64,000 bases of DNA from Chromatiales bacterium (GTDB taxonomy: Bacteria > Pseudomonadota > Gammaproteobacteria > Chromatiales > Chromatiaceae), in NCBI GenBank assembly GCA_028280505.1, contig JANQLO010000085.1, positions 124,001 to 188,000 of the forward strand, read 5' to 3'. Both the position numbers and the translations under genes were made by a program. The notes beneath the pieces are model-generated. The model ran no database searches. It was not told the origin of the DNA and was given only the letters and a program-made list of their open reading frames with translations. Position 1 is the stretch's first letter. Each line of letters begins with the position of its first letter. This document shows, one piece after another, positions 17,973-28,388 of this stretch.

Positions 17973-18373
17973 AAACAAATCGTAATGCTTCGCATCGACA
18001 AAAAAGCAATTTATCAATAAATATTAGTGAATGCTGAACCAGGTGTCCTTGATCTAAGGCGGTGGCCGCCGCATTCAACACAAAATCCGCGCTCTTTCAT
18101 GTTCTAACACCCCAAAATACGGGGCCCAAGACGACATCTGGCGCACGATGCGAAATCGGATTCGGGATCACGATTTCGGCGTTCAAAGCGCCAAGCATGC
18201 GTCAACCCTTTACCAACGCGGCACTTTCGACACTCGCCTGACGGCTTGCGGCCCCGGGTCGATCTCATAAACGTGGGTTAGAAGCCCCCTTAAGGGCCGG
18301 AATCCATGGCCGCTAATTCCTGAACCTCAAAGAGAAACCGGCACATACGAGGGATCGGGGGGTAACAACCGGG
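17973..18373. promoter_or_regulatory. Divergent intergenic region feoA / GGDEF-EAL gene
   Basis: About 400 bases without a gene. The feoA-proximal part (roughly 17975-18030) is AT-rich and holds a small palindrome, ATTTAT-CA-ATAAAT, at 18009-18022, a possible iron- or oxygen-responsive operator. It does not match a textbook Fur or FNR box well enough to name. The remainder up to 18373 is GC-rich with nothing I can identify, except a purine-rich GGGGGG at 18357-18362 that probably serves as ribosome site for the GTG start at 18374. Confidence 0.35.
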
Positions 18374-21300
18374 GTGAATTCTTTCGCGCAGTTTGCCACC
18401 AATTGGCTGAAAGTCGCTGTAGCCATCACGCTGCTGGTGCTGCTCGCCGTGGTGATCAACAACCAGGCGGAAAAACACATGGAGCGCGAGCTGGAGCGCT
18501 ACCTCACCGCGTTGTTGAACGTGACCGGTCAAAGCATCAACGAGAACTACAGCCATGTGACCGCCGACCTCAGGTTCATCGCCGCACAACCCCAGGTCGT
18601 GGACGCAACGAGGCAACTGCTCGCCCTGCCGCACACGCCGGGTGCCTTGAGCCGGGCGGACAATCTCAAAACGCTGCGCGAAACCCTGGTTCCGGTGCTT
18701 GCGCAACCGCTGATCGATGATTTTGCGCTCATCTCCCCAGACAATATCAATCTCGCGACCAGCCAGGATCACCTGGTCGGACAAGCCTCCAAGTTGCTCG
18801 CGAAACCTATGCTGCTGGCCCGTTTATGGTCCGGCGAAACCCTCATAAGCGCCCCCGGCGCCTCACCCGAACCCATCGAGCACGGGCGCTCCGACAAACG
18901 CCCGGCGACGCTGCTTGCCGCAACCCCGGTACGAAACGGCGAAGATAGCGTGATCGCGTTGCTTGTATTGCACTTGAACGCCGACGTTGTGCTTTACCAT
19001 GCGCTCGATGCGAGTGTGATCGGCAATACCGGCGAGGCCTATATTTTCGACCGCAATGGCATCATGTTGTCCGAAAGCCGCTTTACCGAAAACCTCTGGG
19101 AAACCGGGCAACTCCCATCGCGACAGTCGGCATTCGGGCATCTGGCGCTGAGACCGCCTGGCAACGAAAATCTCACCCGTATGGCGGCATCCGCAACCAA
19201 CGGCGAAAGCGGGTTCGATGGGCACGGCTACATCAATTACCGGGGCGTTTCTGTCATTGGTGCCTGGAAATGGCTGGAGACCCCGCAAATCGGTTTGGCC
19301 ATCGAGGTACAGACCACCGAGGCCTTTTCCGGGGTCGCCTTGTTGCAACGTGCCGTTGGCGTACTCACCCTGGCGGCCATAGCGCTGCTGATCATCATCG
19401 CGCTACGCGCCAATCGACAAGAAACCGCCCTGAAACTGCGGGTCGAGGAACATCGCGACCGTTTGCAAGGTGAAAAACAAAAACTGCAAAGCCTGTTTGA
19501 CGCCGAGCCCAACGGTTGGATTACGGCAGACGAACACGGCGTCATCAGCGATTTCAGCCTGCGCGCCGAAACCATCTTCGGCCGTCCCCGTACCGAGGTC
19601 ATCGGACAACCGCTGCAGTCGCTGTTTGCCGAAAACCTGCCGGCATCGCAAGGTCAAGGCGAAGTCGTACATGTCGAAATCAACGGCCTACACCTCGACG
19701 GCAACTTGATACCCATCCAGCTTTCGCTGAGCGAAGTACACTCAATCGGTGGAATCTTCCACCTGATCGTTGCACGTGACATCAGCGACTTCAAACGCGT
19801 CGAAGAAGCGATGCGAGGCGAGATACGGCGACGCGAAGCCGTCGAAAACCGCCAGCGCCTGCTGTTGGACGCCGCCGGCGAAGGCATCTTCGGACTCGAC
19901 AACGACAACCGCATCAGCTTCATCAATCCAGCCGGTGCGCGCATGCTCGGTTATGCACCGGAGGCACTCTTGGGTCGCAAGCCCGGCGACCCGGTTGACG
20001 AGGTGACATCGCTCATTTGTGAACCCGAATCACCGCTTGCCGTACCCGATAGGTTCCCGGCCGGCGTTGCAGAAACCAAGCTACAAAGGCGCGACGGCAG
20101 CTGCTTCGAAGCGGAATTCAACCACTCGCCGGTCATCGACGACGGCATCAAGCGCGGTTCCGTGGTGGTGTTCAGCGACATCAGCAAACGCAAACGCGCA
20201 GAAAAGACCCTGATGCTTGCCGAAAGCGTGTTCCAACACATCACGGAGGGGATACTGGTCGCCGATGCCGACGGCCACATCCTGCGGGTCAACCGCGCGC
20301 TTTGCGAAATGGTTGGTTATCACGAAGACGAGCTCATCGGTCAGCCTCGCCCACCGTACAGTTCGGGCGAACACCCGCCGGTGTTTTATCACCAGGTCTG
20401 GGACAATCTGGCACATTACGGCACATGGGAGGGTGAAATCTGGAATCGACGTAAAAACGGCGAACTGTTCCCGACTTGGCAAACCATCGTTGCGATCAAC
20501 GGCAGCGACGGCAAGCCCGAACGCTATGTGTCGGTAACCCGTGACATCACCGAACAGCGACGCAGCGAGCAACGCATTCATCGCCTCGCCTATTTCGACA
20601 ATCTCACCGGCCTACCCAACCGCGAGCTGTTCTTCGATCGCTTCAGCCATGCGATCCAACGGGCCAAACGCCAGCGCGAAATGATCGCCTTGTTGTTCCT
20701 CGACCTGGATCGTTTCAAGAACGTCAACGATAGCCTTGGTCATCCGGTCGGGGACCAGCTGCTGAAGGCTGTCGCCGTACGTTTGGGGCACCTGGTACGC
20801 GGTGAAGACACCATCGCCCGGCTCGGCGGCGACGAGTTCACCATATTGCTCGAATCCATCACCAAAGAATACAACGTGGCGCAAATCGCGCAAAAAGTGA
20901 TCGAGGCGCTGACCGACCCCTTCGAACTCGAGGGCCACGTGCTGCACATCGGCACCAGCGTCGGTATCAGTATGTACCCGGGTGACGGCGAAGATGCGAC
21001 TACCTTGGTTAAACACGCCGACGCCGCGATGTATCAAGCGAAGGCCTTCGGGCGTAACAACTATCAATTCTATGCCGCAGCCATGTCGTCGCAATCGAGT
21101 GAACTGATGGCCCTCGAAACCCGTCTACACCGCGCGATTCAGAACCAGGAATTCGTACTGCACTATCAACCGCAGTTCACCGGCAAGGGCGAACTGGTCG
21201 GCGTCGAAGCACTGCTCCGCTGGCAAGACCCCGTACTCGGCCTAATCCCGCCGGGACAGTTCATTCCGCTGGCCGAGGAAACCGGTCTCATCGTGCCGAT

Positions 21301-21898
21301 CGGCGAGTGGGTGCTGCGTAATGCCTGCCGTCAGATGCGAACCTGGCAGCAGAACGGGGCGCCGGCGATTCGCCTATCGGTCAATCTCGCCGGTCCCCAG
21401 ATCACTCGCGGCAACATCGTCGATACCGTATCGCGTGTGTTGCTGGATACCGGTATGGACGCCGAGATGCTCGAACTGGAGGTCACCGAGACGTTCATCA
21501 TGGATCATGTCGTACAGACCGTGGATACCCTCTCGGCATTGCGCCGCCTGGGCGTGCGTATCGCGATCGACGACTTCGGTACCGGTCACTCATCGCTGGC
21601 CACATTGAAAAAGCTACCCGCGGACATCTTGAAGATCGACCGCGCCTTTGTGCGTGACATTCCAAACGACAAAAACGATATGGCGATCGTACGCGCAATC
21701 CTCGCCATGGGTAACGAGCTAAACCTGGCGACGATCGCCGAAGGTGTCGAAACCGAAGCGCAACGCGCTTTCCTCAGCAGCGAAGGGTGCCACTACTATC
21801 AGGGTTTTCTGTTTGCCAAGCCGCTGCCGCCGGAACTGGTCGAATCGCTTTGGCAGACCTCGCCGGTCAGGCATCAAACGGCGTTGCCACGCCAGTAG
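18374..21898 (+). CDS. Membrane sensor with Cache-like region, three PAS, GGDEF and EAL domains
   Basis: This 1174-residue protein starts at GTG 18374. TM1 lies about residues 12-32, followed by an extracytoplasmic sensory region of Cache type to about 320, and TM2 about 323-347. PAS domains follow at about 374-480, 493-610 and 614-735. The GGDEF domain (motif ARLGGDEF, near residue 817) and EAL domain (VGVEALLRW near 945, then [20 protein letters not shown]) both keep their catalytic motifs, so it could make and degrade c-di-GMP. It stands alone between feoA and the antiporter gene. Its ligand is unknown. Confidence 0.92.
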   Translation: MNSFAQFATNWLKVAVAITLLVLLAVVINNQAEKHMERELERYLTALLNVTGQSINENYSHVTADLRFIAAQPQVVDATRQLLALPHTPGALSRADNLKTLRETLVPVLAQPLIDDFALISPDNINLATSQDHLVGQASKLLAKPMLLARLWSGETLISAPGASPEPIEHGRSDKRPATLLAATPVRNGEDSVIALLVLHLNADVVLYHALDASVIGNTGEAYIFDRNGIMLSESRFTENLWETGQLPSRQSAFGHLALRPPGNENLTRMAASATNGESGFDGHGYINYRGVSVIGAWKWLETPQIGLAIEVQTTEAFSGVALLQRAVGVLTLAAIALLIIIALRANRQETALKLRVEEHRDRLQGEKQKLQSLFDAEPNGWITADEHGVISDFSLRAETIFGRPRTEVIGQPLQSLFAENLPASQGQGEVVHVEINGLHLDGNLIPIQLSLSEVHSIGGIFHLIVARDISDFKRVEEAMRGEIRRREAVENRQRLLLDAAGEGIFGLDNDNRISFINPAGARMLGYAPEALLGRKPGDPVDEVTSLICEPESPLAVPDRFPAGVAETKLQRRDGSCFEAEFNHSPVIDDGIKRGSVVVFSDISKRKRAEKTLMLAESVFQHITEGILVADADGHILRVNRALCEMVGYHEDELIGQPRPPYSSGEHPPVFYHQVWDNLAHYGTWEGEIWNRRKNGELFPTWQTIVAINGSDGKPERYVSVTRDITEQRRSEQRIHRLAYFDNLTGLPNRELFFDRFSHAIQRAKRQREMIALLFLDLDRFKNVNDSLGHPVGDQLLKAVAVRLGHLVRGEDTIARLGGDEFTILLESITKEYNVAQIAQKVIEALTDPFELEGHVLHIGTSVGISMYPGDGEDATTLVKHADAAMYQAKAFGRNNYQFYAAAMSSQSSELMALETRLHRAIQNQEFVLHYQPQFTGKGELVGVEALLRWQDPVLGLIPPGQFIPLAEETGLIVPIGEWVLRNACRQMRTWQQNGAPAIRLSVNLAGPQITRGNIVDTVSRVLLDTGMDAEMLELEVTETFIMDHVVQTVDTLSALRRLGVRIAIDDFGTGHSSLATLKKLPADILKIDRAFVRDIPNDKNDMAIVRAILAMGNELNLATIAEGVETEAQRAFLSSEGCHYYQGFLFAKPLPPELVESLWQTSPVRHQTALPRQ

Positions 21899-22012
21899 CA
21901 AAGCACATACGTCGGTACCAAACCGTACACCTCGGCGATCGACCGGGTTCGTGAGATGATAAGGCATGCAGTATCGGCCCTTGTACATCACATGAAAAAC
22001 AACGACTGAACA

Positions 22013-23656
22013 ATGGAAGATCTGGCACCCATCGATCTGTCTGCAGTCGACGTCATGCACGTCGTACCGCTCGCTGTCGCATTCGTCTTCGGTTTCGCCG
22101 CGCGCGGTGCCGGGCTGCCGCCGTTGATCGGCTTTCTCGCCGCCGGTTTTCTGCTGGGCGCACTGGGCATGCGCAATACCCAGATGCTCCAGGAAATCGC
22201 CGACCTCGGCGTCACCCTGTTGTTGTTCACGATCGGTTTGAAGCTGCGCCTGCGCGACCTGTCCGGGCCGGTGGTATGGCTGACGGCGAGCGTACACATG
22301 GGCTTGATCACCGGTTTGGTCGCGTTATTGGTACTCGTCCTGTCGGTCTTCGGGCTCGGTATGTTCGACGCCATCGATCCGAAGACGGCCCTGTTGATCG
22401 GTTTCGCACTCAGCTTCTCGAGCACGGTATTCGCGGTCAAGGTATTCGAAGCGCGCGGCGAAATGGGCTCGACCCATGGCCGGGTCGCGATCGGCCTGTT
22501 GATCGTGCAGGACATCTTCGCGGTGATCTTCATTGCCATATCCGCGAACAAAACCCCGAGCGTTTGGGCCGTGCTGCTGCTCGCGTTGATTCCCTTGCGA
22601 CCGATGCTGTTCAGGGTTCTCGAACGCGCGGGGCATGGTGAACTGCTCATTCTGATGGGCTGGATGCTACCGTTGGCGGGTGCCGCACTGTTCGAGACGG
22701 TCGGCATCAAAGCCGACTTGGGTGCATTGATTCTCGGCATGTTGTTGGCGGGACATTACAAGGCCAGCGAACTGGCCAAGTCGCTACTCAATTTCAAGGA
22801 TTTATTCCTGATCGGCTTTTTCCTGTCGATCGGCCTGAGCGGCGAACTGAGCTGGACGGCGATCGCAACCTCTCTGGTCCTGGTTGCACTGATCGTACCC
22901 GTCAAAACGATTCTCTATTTCCTGCTCATGACCCGTCAACGCATGCGTGCGCGCAGCGCAACGCTGGCATCACTCGGTTTGGCCAACTTCAGCGAATTCG
23001 GTCTCATTGTCGGCGCTATCGGCGCCGCCAACGGCTTGTTGGACAATAACTGGCTGTCGGTGCTGGCCATCAGCCTGGCGATCAGCTTCCTGTTGGCCTC
23101 GCCGCTCAACACCGCATCGCGCCGACTCTACCAGCGACTGCGTCATCCCCTGCACCAATTCGAAACCCGCAAGCGCCTGCCCGGCGACGAAATGATCCGG
23201 CCCGGCAAAGCCCAGGTACTCGTATTCGGCATGGGCCGTGTCGGTACCGGTGCCTACGATTATCTGCGTTCCAAATGGGGCAACGTGGTGCTCGGAATCG
23301 ACATCAACCGCGACACCGTCGAGCGCCACCAGGCAGCCGGACGCAACGTCACCCTCGGTGATGCCACCGATGCGGATTTCTGGGCCCGTGCGGAACGTAG
23401 CCGGCGAATCAAACTGGCACTACTCGCCTTCCCCGACCACGAGTCGAATGTGACGGTCGCCCACCTATTGCACGAACAGGGGTACGACCTCGATCTGGCG
23501 TCCGTGGCACATTATCCCGACCACGAGCAGGAACTGCGCGAGGCCGGGGTGCATGCGGCATATAACTTCTACGCCAGCGCCGGCGAAAATTTCGCCAAGC
23601 ATGTCGAAGAGCAATTTGAGGATCGTGTCCGCGCCGAAAAGACCAAACCGGCATAA
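22013..23656 (+). CDS. Kef/CPA2-type cation:proton antiporter with RCK (TrkA-N) domain
   Basis: This 547-residue protein has an N-terminal block of about 12 hydrophobic helices with the CPA2 pattern (GFAARGAGLPPLIGFLAAGF near the start). A cytoplasmic Rossmann domain follows from about residue 400 (VLVFGMGRVGTGAYDYL, then GIDINRD), which in the family binds NAD(H) or another nucleotide and gates transport. It resembles YbaL/KefB-like potassium efflux systems; the transported ion is inferred. No ancillary KefF/G gene is nearby. The start is ATG 22013, about 115 bases after the preceding stop. Confidence 0.9.
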   Translation: MEDLAPIDLSAVDVMHVVPLAVAFVFGFAARGAGLPPLIGFLAAGFLLGALGMRNTQMLQEIADLGVTLLLFTIGLKLRLRDLSGPVVWLTASVHMGLITGLVALLVLVLSVFGLGMFDAIDPKTALLIGFALSFSSTVFAVKVFEARGEMGSTHGRVAIGLLIVQDIFAVIFIAISANKTPSVWAVLLLALIPLRPMLFRVLERAGHGELLILMGWMLPLAGAALFETVGIKADLGALILGMLLAGHYKASELAKSLLNFKDLFLIGFFLSIGLSGELSWTAIATSLVLVALIVPVKTILYFLLMTRQRMRARSATLASLGLANFSEFGLIVGAIGAANGLLDNNWLSVLAISLAISFLLASPLNTASRRLYQRLRHPLHQFETRKRLPGDEMIRPGKAQVLVFGMGRVGTGAYDYLRSKWGNVVLGIDINRDTVERHQAAGRNVTLGDATDADFWARAERSRRIKLALLAFPDHESNVTVAHLLHEQGYDLDLASVAHYPDHEQELREAGVHAAYNFYASAGENFAKHVEEQFEDRVRAEKTKPA

Positions 23657-23818
23657 TTCACGCGGGCCTTGCCGGCCAATCGGTGTCATAATACTCGCTC
23701 ATAACGCACATCGGTCTGCATCGTCTCGATTGCCGCGGTCTCGTAGCATTCGGCAAAACACACCCCTCGACCGCGTCAGGCCATGAGTCTGTGTGGGTGT
23801 CACGGGAAGTCAATCTTC

Positions 23819-25321
23819 ATGTCGTTCGAATCCCTCGGTCTGTCGACCGAACTCCTGCGTGCGCTCTCCGAGCAGGGCTACAGCGCACCCACCCCTATTC
23901 AGCAAAAAGCGATCCCGGTGATCTTGTCAGGCAGCGACGTGCTGGCCGCCGCGCAGACCGGCACCGGCAAGACCGCCGGCTTCACCCTACCGCTGCTGCA
24001 AAGACTGAGCGCCGACCGTCAGGGCAGACAAAAACGGCACAAACCCCGTGCCTTGCTTCTGGTGCCGACGCGTGAGCTCGCTGCACAGGTCGCCGAGAGC
24101 GTGAATACGTACGGCCGTCACCTGGACCTGCGCTCCGCGGTGATCTTCGGTGGCGTCAAGATCAACCCACAGATCGCCCAGCTCAAACGCGGCGTCGACG
24201 TGCTGATCGCTACCCCCGGCCGACTGCTCGACCATGTTCAGCAACGCACCTTGGACTTGTCGAAAATAGAGATCCTGGTACTCGACGAGGCGGATCGCAT
24301 GCTCGACATGGGATTCATTCACGATATTCGCAAGGTGCTCGGCCTGCTGCCGAAACAACGCCAAAACCTGCTGTTCTCAGCGACCTTCTCGGACGAGATT
24401 CGCGCGCTGGCCGACAAACTGCTCGACCGGCCGGCCTCGATCGACGTCGCCCCCAAGAACACCGCCGCAGAGACCGTCGCGCAGGTGATTTACCCCGTCG
24501 ACAAAAAACGCAAGCGCGAGTTGCTGTCGCACATGATCGGTGCCAACAACTGGCGCCAGGTACTCGTCTTCACCCGCACCAAGCACGGTGCCAACCGGCT
24601 GGCTCAGCAATTGGAGAAAGACGGCCTGTCGGCTGCCGCCATCCATGGCAACAAGAGCCAGGGTGCACGCACCCGTGCGCTGGCCGGCTTCAAGGACGGC
24701 TCGGTGCGTGTGTTGGTCGCGACCGATATCGCCGCCCGGGGCCTCGATATCGACCAACTGCCACACGTCGTCAACTTCGAATTACCGAATATCGCCGAAG
24801 ATTACGTTCACCGTATCGGACGCACCGGCCGCGCCGGCAACGAAGGCGAGGCCGTATCGCTGGTGTGCGTCGACGAACGAAAACTCTTGCGCGATATCGA
24901 ACGCCTGCTCGGACGCAGAATCCGCACCCAAACCCTACCCGGCTACGAACCCGACCCGAACATCGCCGCGGAACCGGTCCGCAACAGTCGTGACCGCGGC
25001 CGGCAAGCCGGAAACGGTACCGGCCGGCGCCGCAGCGATACAGACAACAACGCATCACATCGCCGTAAAACGACCGGCGAAGGTAGTTCAAGGCACAAAC
25101 AATACGCGAACAACAAACGAACGGATGGCAACGACGCAAACGGCAATCGTGCGCCGGTCCAGCGCAACGTGGACGGCAATCGCAAACCCGCGGCCGGAAA
25201 CAAAAACAGCCGCCGTCCGCAACGAGCGAAACAATCCACGAACCCTAACAGAAGCGGTAACCCAACCCGGCGAGGTACGCCGCAGAAACGCAGAGAAAAG
25301 TCTGCGCTGCTGGGTGGGTGA
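23819..25321 (+). CDS. rhlE: DEAD-box ATP-dependent RNA helicase, RhlE type
   Basis: I chose the ATG at 23819 (MSFESLGLS) because GGGAAG lies about nine bases upstream and the family starts here; the ATG at 23783 adds twelve unrelated residues. The 500-residue product has all DEAD-box motifs: [18 protein letters not shown] ([13 protein letters not shown]), SAT and [10 protein letters not shown]. After about residue 375 it ends in a long low-complexity tail rich in Arg, Asn, Lys and Gly, typical of RhlE proteins and probably RNA-binding. It acts in RNA remodelling and ribosome assembly. It is monocistronic here. Confidence 0.94.
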   Translation: MSFESLGLSTELLRALSEQGYSAPTPIQQKAIPVILSGSDVLAAAQTGTGKTAGFTLPLLQRLSADRQGRQKRHKPRALLLVPTRELAAQVAESVNTYGRHLDLRSAVIFGGVKINPQIAQLKRGVDVLIATPGRLLDHVQQRTLDLSKIEILVLDEADRMLDMGFIHDIRKVLGLLPKQRQNLLFSATFSDEIRALADKLLDRPASIDVAPKNTAAETVAQVIYPVDKKRKRELLSHMIGANNWRQVLVFTRTKHGANRLAQQLEKDGLSAAAIHGNKSQGARTRALAGFKDGSVRVLVATDIAARGLDIDQLPHVVNFELPNIAEDYVHRIGRTGRAGNEGEAVSLVCVDERKLLRDIERLLGRRIRTQTLPGYEPDPNIAAEPVRNSRDRGRQAGNGTGRRRSDTDNNASHRRKTTGEGSSRHKQYANNKRTDGNDANGNRAPVQRNVDGNRKPAAGNKNSRRPQRAKQSTNPNRSGNPTRRGTPQKRREKSALLGG

Positions 25322-25498
25322 GTAACCGGATCGACCGACCGATACCAAGTGTTTTCGCTCAAGAGTCAAGTCCGGAAACAACACTTAAACCGCACGGTAA
25401 CGGCGTGTTACGGCACCGATTGAAAGACAATGCCTGCTAAAGCGAACGTCTAAAAAATGTAGGCAATTTTCCTGGTTTGCCGTAGGGGCAATGGACAG

Positions 25499-25510
25499 GC
25501 TGACGTCAGC
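25499..25510. promoter_or_regulatory. 12-bp perfect palindrome upstream of the PEP-CTERM gene
   Basis: GCTGACGTCAGC reads the same on both strands and lies about 85 bases upstream of the sigma-54-like promoter at 25595. An activator site at such a distance would fit sigma-54 control. No such palindrome was seen upstream of the second PEP-CTERM gene, so its role is unproven. The rest of 25322-25594 has a 6-bp hairpin (25543-25559) and nothing else I can name. Confidence 0.3.
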
Positions 25511-25594
25511 AATCTTTACATACGGTGCAATTGCGAACCGAAGCGTGCTTTTCGCACGCACGCAGCCAGCTGTTTTTAATGCATATTCATTACA

Positions 25595-25610
25595 AGGCAC
25601 AAAAGTTGCT
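25595..25610 (+). promoter_or_regulatory. Sigma-54 (-24/-12) type promoter of the first PEP-CTERM gene
   Basis: The sequence AGGCACAAAAGTTGCT matches the sigma-54 pattern TGGCACGRNNNTTGCW at 14 of 16 positions, with the essential GG and GC correctly spaced. Transcription would start near 25621, giving a leader of about 59 bases. The same AGGCAC-N5-TTGCT form precedes the second PEP-CTERM gene at 42860-42875. PEP-CTERM genes in other proteobacteria are known to be controlled by sigma-54 and the PrsK/PrsR system. Confidence 0.7.
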
Positions 25611-25621
25611 TCAGGGGTGCT

Positions 25622-25647
25622 GCTTGGGTGCCTGTTGGCACCCAAGC
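25622..25647 (+). promoter_or_regulatory. Perfect 11-bp stem-loop in the predicted 5' leader of the PEP-CTERM gene
   Basis: GCTTGGGTGCC (25622-25632) pairs exactly with GGCACCCAAGC (25637-25647) around a TGTT loop. It begins at the predicted transcription start and ends about 20 bases before the AAGGAG ribosome site. No T run follows, so it is not a terminator. It could stabilise the 5' end of an abundant mRNA or control translation. Confidence 0.55.
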
Positions 25648-25679
25648 TCACTTAAATATTCAGTTGTAAGGAGTCTTTT

Positions 25680-26282
25680 GTGAGCAAACTCATTGGTGCT
25701 GTCTTGGCAGCCGCACTCATCATCCCCAACGGGGCTGGTGCCACTGTACTGTTGGAAGTGGATCTCAGCGTTCTTAATACAATCACCATTTCCGCGACAT
25801 CCGGCGCATCGGATGCGACGGTAAGTGGCCGCGACAACACTGGCGTATATCTGGATGGGTTCTTTGGCGCTAGTGGTAGTTCTCTTTTTGGCACGCTGTT
25901 GACCGGCAATTTGACAAACTCGCTGAATCCGTCCGATTCGTCTCCACAGCTTTTCCGAGGCGGTCTCGGCACGGACACGGGTTTGAACATCTGGTCGTGG
26001 TCCTCTGCTAGCATTGTCAATTTTGTGGCCGGGACTACCGCATTTACCGGCTCCGCCACCTGGACGCTTCCCGCAGCCAGTTATACTGAAGCGTTGGCCG
26101 GTGCCACCAGTGGTTCGCTCTATTTTCCGGCGGATTCCTTTGACGATTTGCCTAGCGCTACGATGATCGGCGAATGGCAAAGAGCAGATGTAAGCGCAGG
26201 CAATGTGCCACTTCCGGGAACCATGCTTCTGATCGCCTCGGGGTTGCTCGGCGCCGGGTTCTTACGCAGATCCAGACGTTGA
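25680..26282 (+). CDS. PEP-CTERM surface protein (exosortase substrate)
   Basis: The start is GTG 25680 with AAGGAG about ten bases upstream. The 200-residue product has a signal peptide (MSKLIGAVLAAALIIPNGAG), a Ser/Thr/Gly-rich body with no recognised domain, and a C-terminal sorting tag. The tag is VPLPG, then a hydrophobic helix (TMLLIASGLLGAGF), then LRRSRR. Such tags are cut by an exosortase (XrtA/EpsH type) and the protein goes to the cell surface or extracellular matrix. No exosortase is in the window. A terminator hairpin follows, so it is monocistronic. The base composition of the coding region is less GC-rich than its neighbours. Confidence 0.85.
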   Translation: MSKLIGAVLAAALIIPNGAGATVLLEVDLSVLNTITISATSGASDATVSGRDNTGVYLDGFFGASGSSLFGTLLTGNLTNSLNPSDSSPQLFRGGLGTDTGLNIWSWSSASIVNFVAGTTAFTGSATWTLPAASYTEALAGATSGSLYFPADSFDDLPSATMIGEWQRADVSAGNVPLPGTMLLIASGLLGAGFLRRSRR

Positions 26283-26292
26283 GGATGCGACT

Positions 26293-26730
26293 TTAAGCCT
26301 CGACCAGAATGAACGACAGTTTTTTATCCCCGCCTCGGCGGGGATTTTTTATGTCTACTCCGGCCATCGGTGTTCTCTTTTCCGGATGAGGCCGACCGTC
26401 TGTATCGCGTCTATTCGCTGAAAAGCTCGGTCGTTGCAACAGAACCCCGAACCGGCTCGTCAAACGAGAGCGATGACTTACCTTCTTGCACATTTCATCC
26501 GCAATAAGCTCCGCCCGATCAATTGGGCAGTCTTCGAGTAAGACCGCAAACTCGTCGCCACCAATCCGCGCGACACTGTCCCGCCCACGAATGCAGCTAC
26601 TCAGTATTGCCGCCACGTTTTGAAGCAAGGCATCACCCGCCGAATGGCCCGCGGAATCGTTGATCGGTAATGAAACACGAAACCGGACAAACCGCGGAAC
26701 GCACAAATCAGCCATGGGTTTGCCCTGCAC
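26293..26730 (-). pseudogene. Degraded GGDEF (diguanylate cyclase) remnant
   Basis: The reading frame encodes INDSAGHSAGDALLQNVAAI, then VARIGGDEFAVLLEDCP and ELIADEMCKKV, clear GGDEF-domain sequence including the active-site motif. Both flanks are wrong. Upstream, the first metal-site segment (DLDxFK) is replaced by VRFRVSLP. Downstream of MCKKV the frame loses all similarity well before the domain should end, and no sensory domain is attached. About 70 codons of real domain remain (roughly 26460-26670). I read it as a gene fragment left after deletion; its 3' part now contains the neighbour's terminator. Confidence 0.75.
26326..26350 (+). terminator. Rho-independent terminator after the PEP-CTERM gene
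   Basis: ATCCCCGC (26326-26333) pairs with GCGGGGAT (26338-26345) around a CTCG loop and is followed by a T run on the + strand. It lies 44 bases after the PEP-CTERM stop and inside the degraded GGDEF reading frame on the other strand, which supports that frame being non-functional. Confidence 0.85.
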
Positions 26731-26761
26731 CGTCTACCCGCACGTGGGACAGACGATCTAT

Positions 26762-26792
26762 ATTAGATTTTTCTAATTTATTCGCGTAGAAT
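26762..26792 (+). promoter_or_regulatory. Palindrome and -10 box upstream of the SulP transporter
   Basis: ATTAGA-TTTT-TCTAAT (26762-26777) is a perfect inverted repeat, followed by TAGAAT at 26787-26792 as a good -10 box, 32 bases before the ATG. The palindrome covers the region where the -35 box would lie, so a bound regulator would block the promoter. No regulator gene is adjacent. Confidence 0.45.
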
Positions 26793-26824
26793 CCGGCGCC
26801 TTTGTTTTTCGCCAGAGGCCCGCG

Positions 26825-28381
26825 ATGTTCCAACTCACCTGTCCCGGCAGACAATGCGTCAAGAACGACGTGCTGTCCGGTTTGACCGTGGCGCTCGCGC
26901 TCGTGCCGGAGGCCGTGGCGTTTGCCTTTGTCGCCGGTGTCGAACCGCTGGTCGGACTGTATGGCGCTTTCATGATGGGACTGATTACCGCGCTGATCGG
27001 CGGTCGCCCCGGCATGATCTCGGGTGCCACCGGGGCGATGGCGGTGGTGATGGTTTCGCTGGTCGCAACCCATGGCGTGCAATATCTGTTTGCCGCGGTC
27101 GTGCTCACCGGCGTGTTTCAGATTACTGCAGGGGTACTGAGGCTGGGTAAGTTCATCCGTCTGGTGCCTTACCCGGTCATGCTTGGTTTCGTCAACGGTT
27201 TGGCGATCGTGATCTTCCTTGCCCAACTGAAACAGTTCCAGATCACCGAGGCGGACAGTGGTATCGCATGGCTGAGCGATTCACCATTGTGGATCATGCT
27301 GGGCCTGATCGCGCTCACCATGATCATCATCCAGTTCCTGCCGAGACTGACCGTCGCGGTACCGGCATCGCTGGTTGCGATCGTCAGCGTCACCCTGTTG
27401 GCGATCGGGCTCGACCTGGATGCCCGCACCGTGCAGGACGTGTTGCGCGACATGTCCGGCGACCCGTTAGCGACCATTGCCGGTGGACTGCCGAGCTTTC
27501 ACATCCCCACCGTACCACTCACCTGGGAAACGCTGGAAATCATCCTACCCTACAGCCTGATCCTGGCCGGCGTTGGCCTTATCGAGTCACTACTGACGAT
27601 GAACCTGATCGACGAATTGACCGAGACCCGCGGTCGCGGCAACAAGGAATGCATCGGCCAGGGCGTGGCCAATTCGGTCAACGGCCTGTTCGGCGGCATG
27701 GGCGGTTGCGCCATGATCGGGCAGTCGATGATCAACATAAACTCGGGCGGACGCGGCCGGCTGTCCGGTATCGTTGCCGCGCTATCACTCCTGGCATTCA
27801 TCCTGTTCGCTTCCGACCTGATCGAGATGATCCCCGTCGCGGCGCTGGTCGGGGTGATGTTCATGGTCGTGCTCGGTACTTTCGAATGGGCCACCTTCCG
27901 CATGTTCGGCAAGGTACCGCTGGCCGATACGCTGATCTCGATCCTGGTCGCGGCGGTAACCGTGATCAGCGACCTTGCGATCGCCGTCATCATCGGCGTC
28001 ATCGCGTCGGCGCTGGTATTCGCCTGGGAACACGCCAAGCAGATGGGCGCGAAGGCATTCATCAACGAAGACGGCGTTAAAGTCTACGAACTGCACGGCC
28101 CGCTGTTCTTCGGTTCCATCCACGCATTCAATCAGTTGTTCGATCCGCGTAACGACCCCGAGAACGTGGTCATCGATTTCTACGACTCACGCGTCGCCGA
28201 TCATTCCGGCCTGGAGGCCATCGACAATCTTGCCGAACGCTACCTGCGAGCCGGCAAGCATCTTCAGCTCAGACATTTGAGCGCGGAGTGCCGCGACCTG
28301 CTCGACAAGGCGGGTGATTTGGTCGAGGTCAACCTGATGGAAGACCCCAACTACCGGGTGGCGGATGACCGCCTGGCCTGA
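26825..28381 (+). CDS. SulP-family (SLC26-type) inorganic anion transporter with STAS domain
   Basis: This 518-residue membrane protein starts with the SulP pattern ([21 protein letters not shown]). It has about 10-12 hydrophobic segments, including [17 protein letters not shown] and the [15 protein letters not shown] segment. The C-terminal 110 residues form a STAS domain ([16 protein letters not shown], then [19 protein letters not shown]). Family members move sulfate, bicarbonate or other anions; the substrate cannot be told here. A DsrC-like gene ends seven bases away on the opposite strand, so sulfate is an attractive guess but only that. Confidence 0.9.
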   Translation: MFQLTCPGRQCVKNDVLSGLTVALALVPEAVAFAFVAGVEPLVGLYGAFMMGLITALIGGRPGMISGATGAMAVVMVSLVATHGVQYLFAAVVLTGVFQITAGVLRLGKFIRLVPYPVMLGFVNGLAIVIFLAQLKQFQITEADSGIAWLSDSPLWIMLGLIALTMIIIQFLPRLTVAVPASLVAIVSVTLLAIGLDLDARTVQDVLRDMSGDPLATIAGGLPSFHIPTVPLTWETLEIILPYSLILAGVGLIESLLTMNLIDELTETRGRGNKECIGQGVANSVNGLFGGMGGCAMIGQSMININSGGRGRLSGIVAALSLLAFILFASDLIEMIPVAALVGVMFMVVLGTFEWATFRMFGKVPLADTLISILVAAVTVISDLAIAVIIGVIASALVFAWEHAKQMGAKAFINEDGVKVYELHGPLFFGSIHAFNQLFDPRNDPENVVIDFYDSRVADHSGLEAIDNLAERYLRAGKHLQLRHLSAECRDLLDKAGDLVEVNLMEDPNYRVADDRLA

Positions 28382-28388
28382 TCAGAGG

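Noticed and set aside
18009-18022. Fur or FNR box before feoA
   Set aside because: An AT-rich palindrome exists, but it does not match the Fur or FNR consensus well enough to name.
21988-22740. 250-codon - strand frame opposite the antiporter
   Set aside because: Ser/Pro/Lys/Asn-rich shadow of hydrophobic + strand codons.
24943-25384. Arg/Cys/Phe-rich - strand frames opposite the RhlE tail
   Set aside because: Reverse complement of the low-complexity RhlE C-terminus, not a protein.
25611-26180. 189-codon - strand frame opposite the first PEP-CTERM gene
   Set aside because: The + strand gene has a signal peptide, sorting tag, promoter, ribosome site and terminator; the - strand frame has none.
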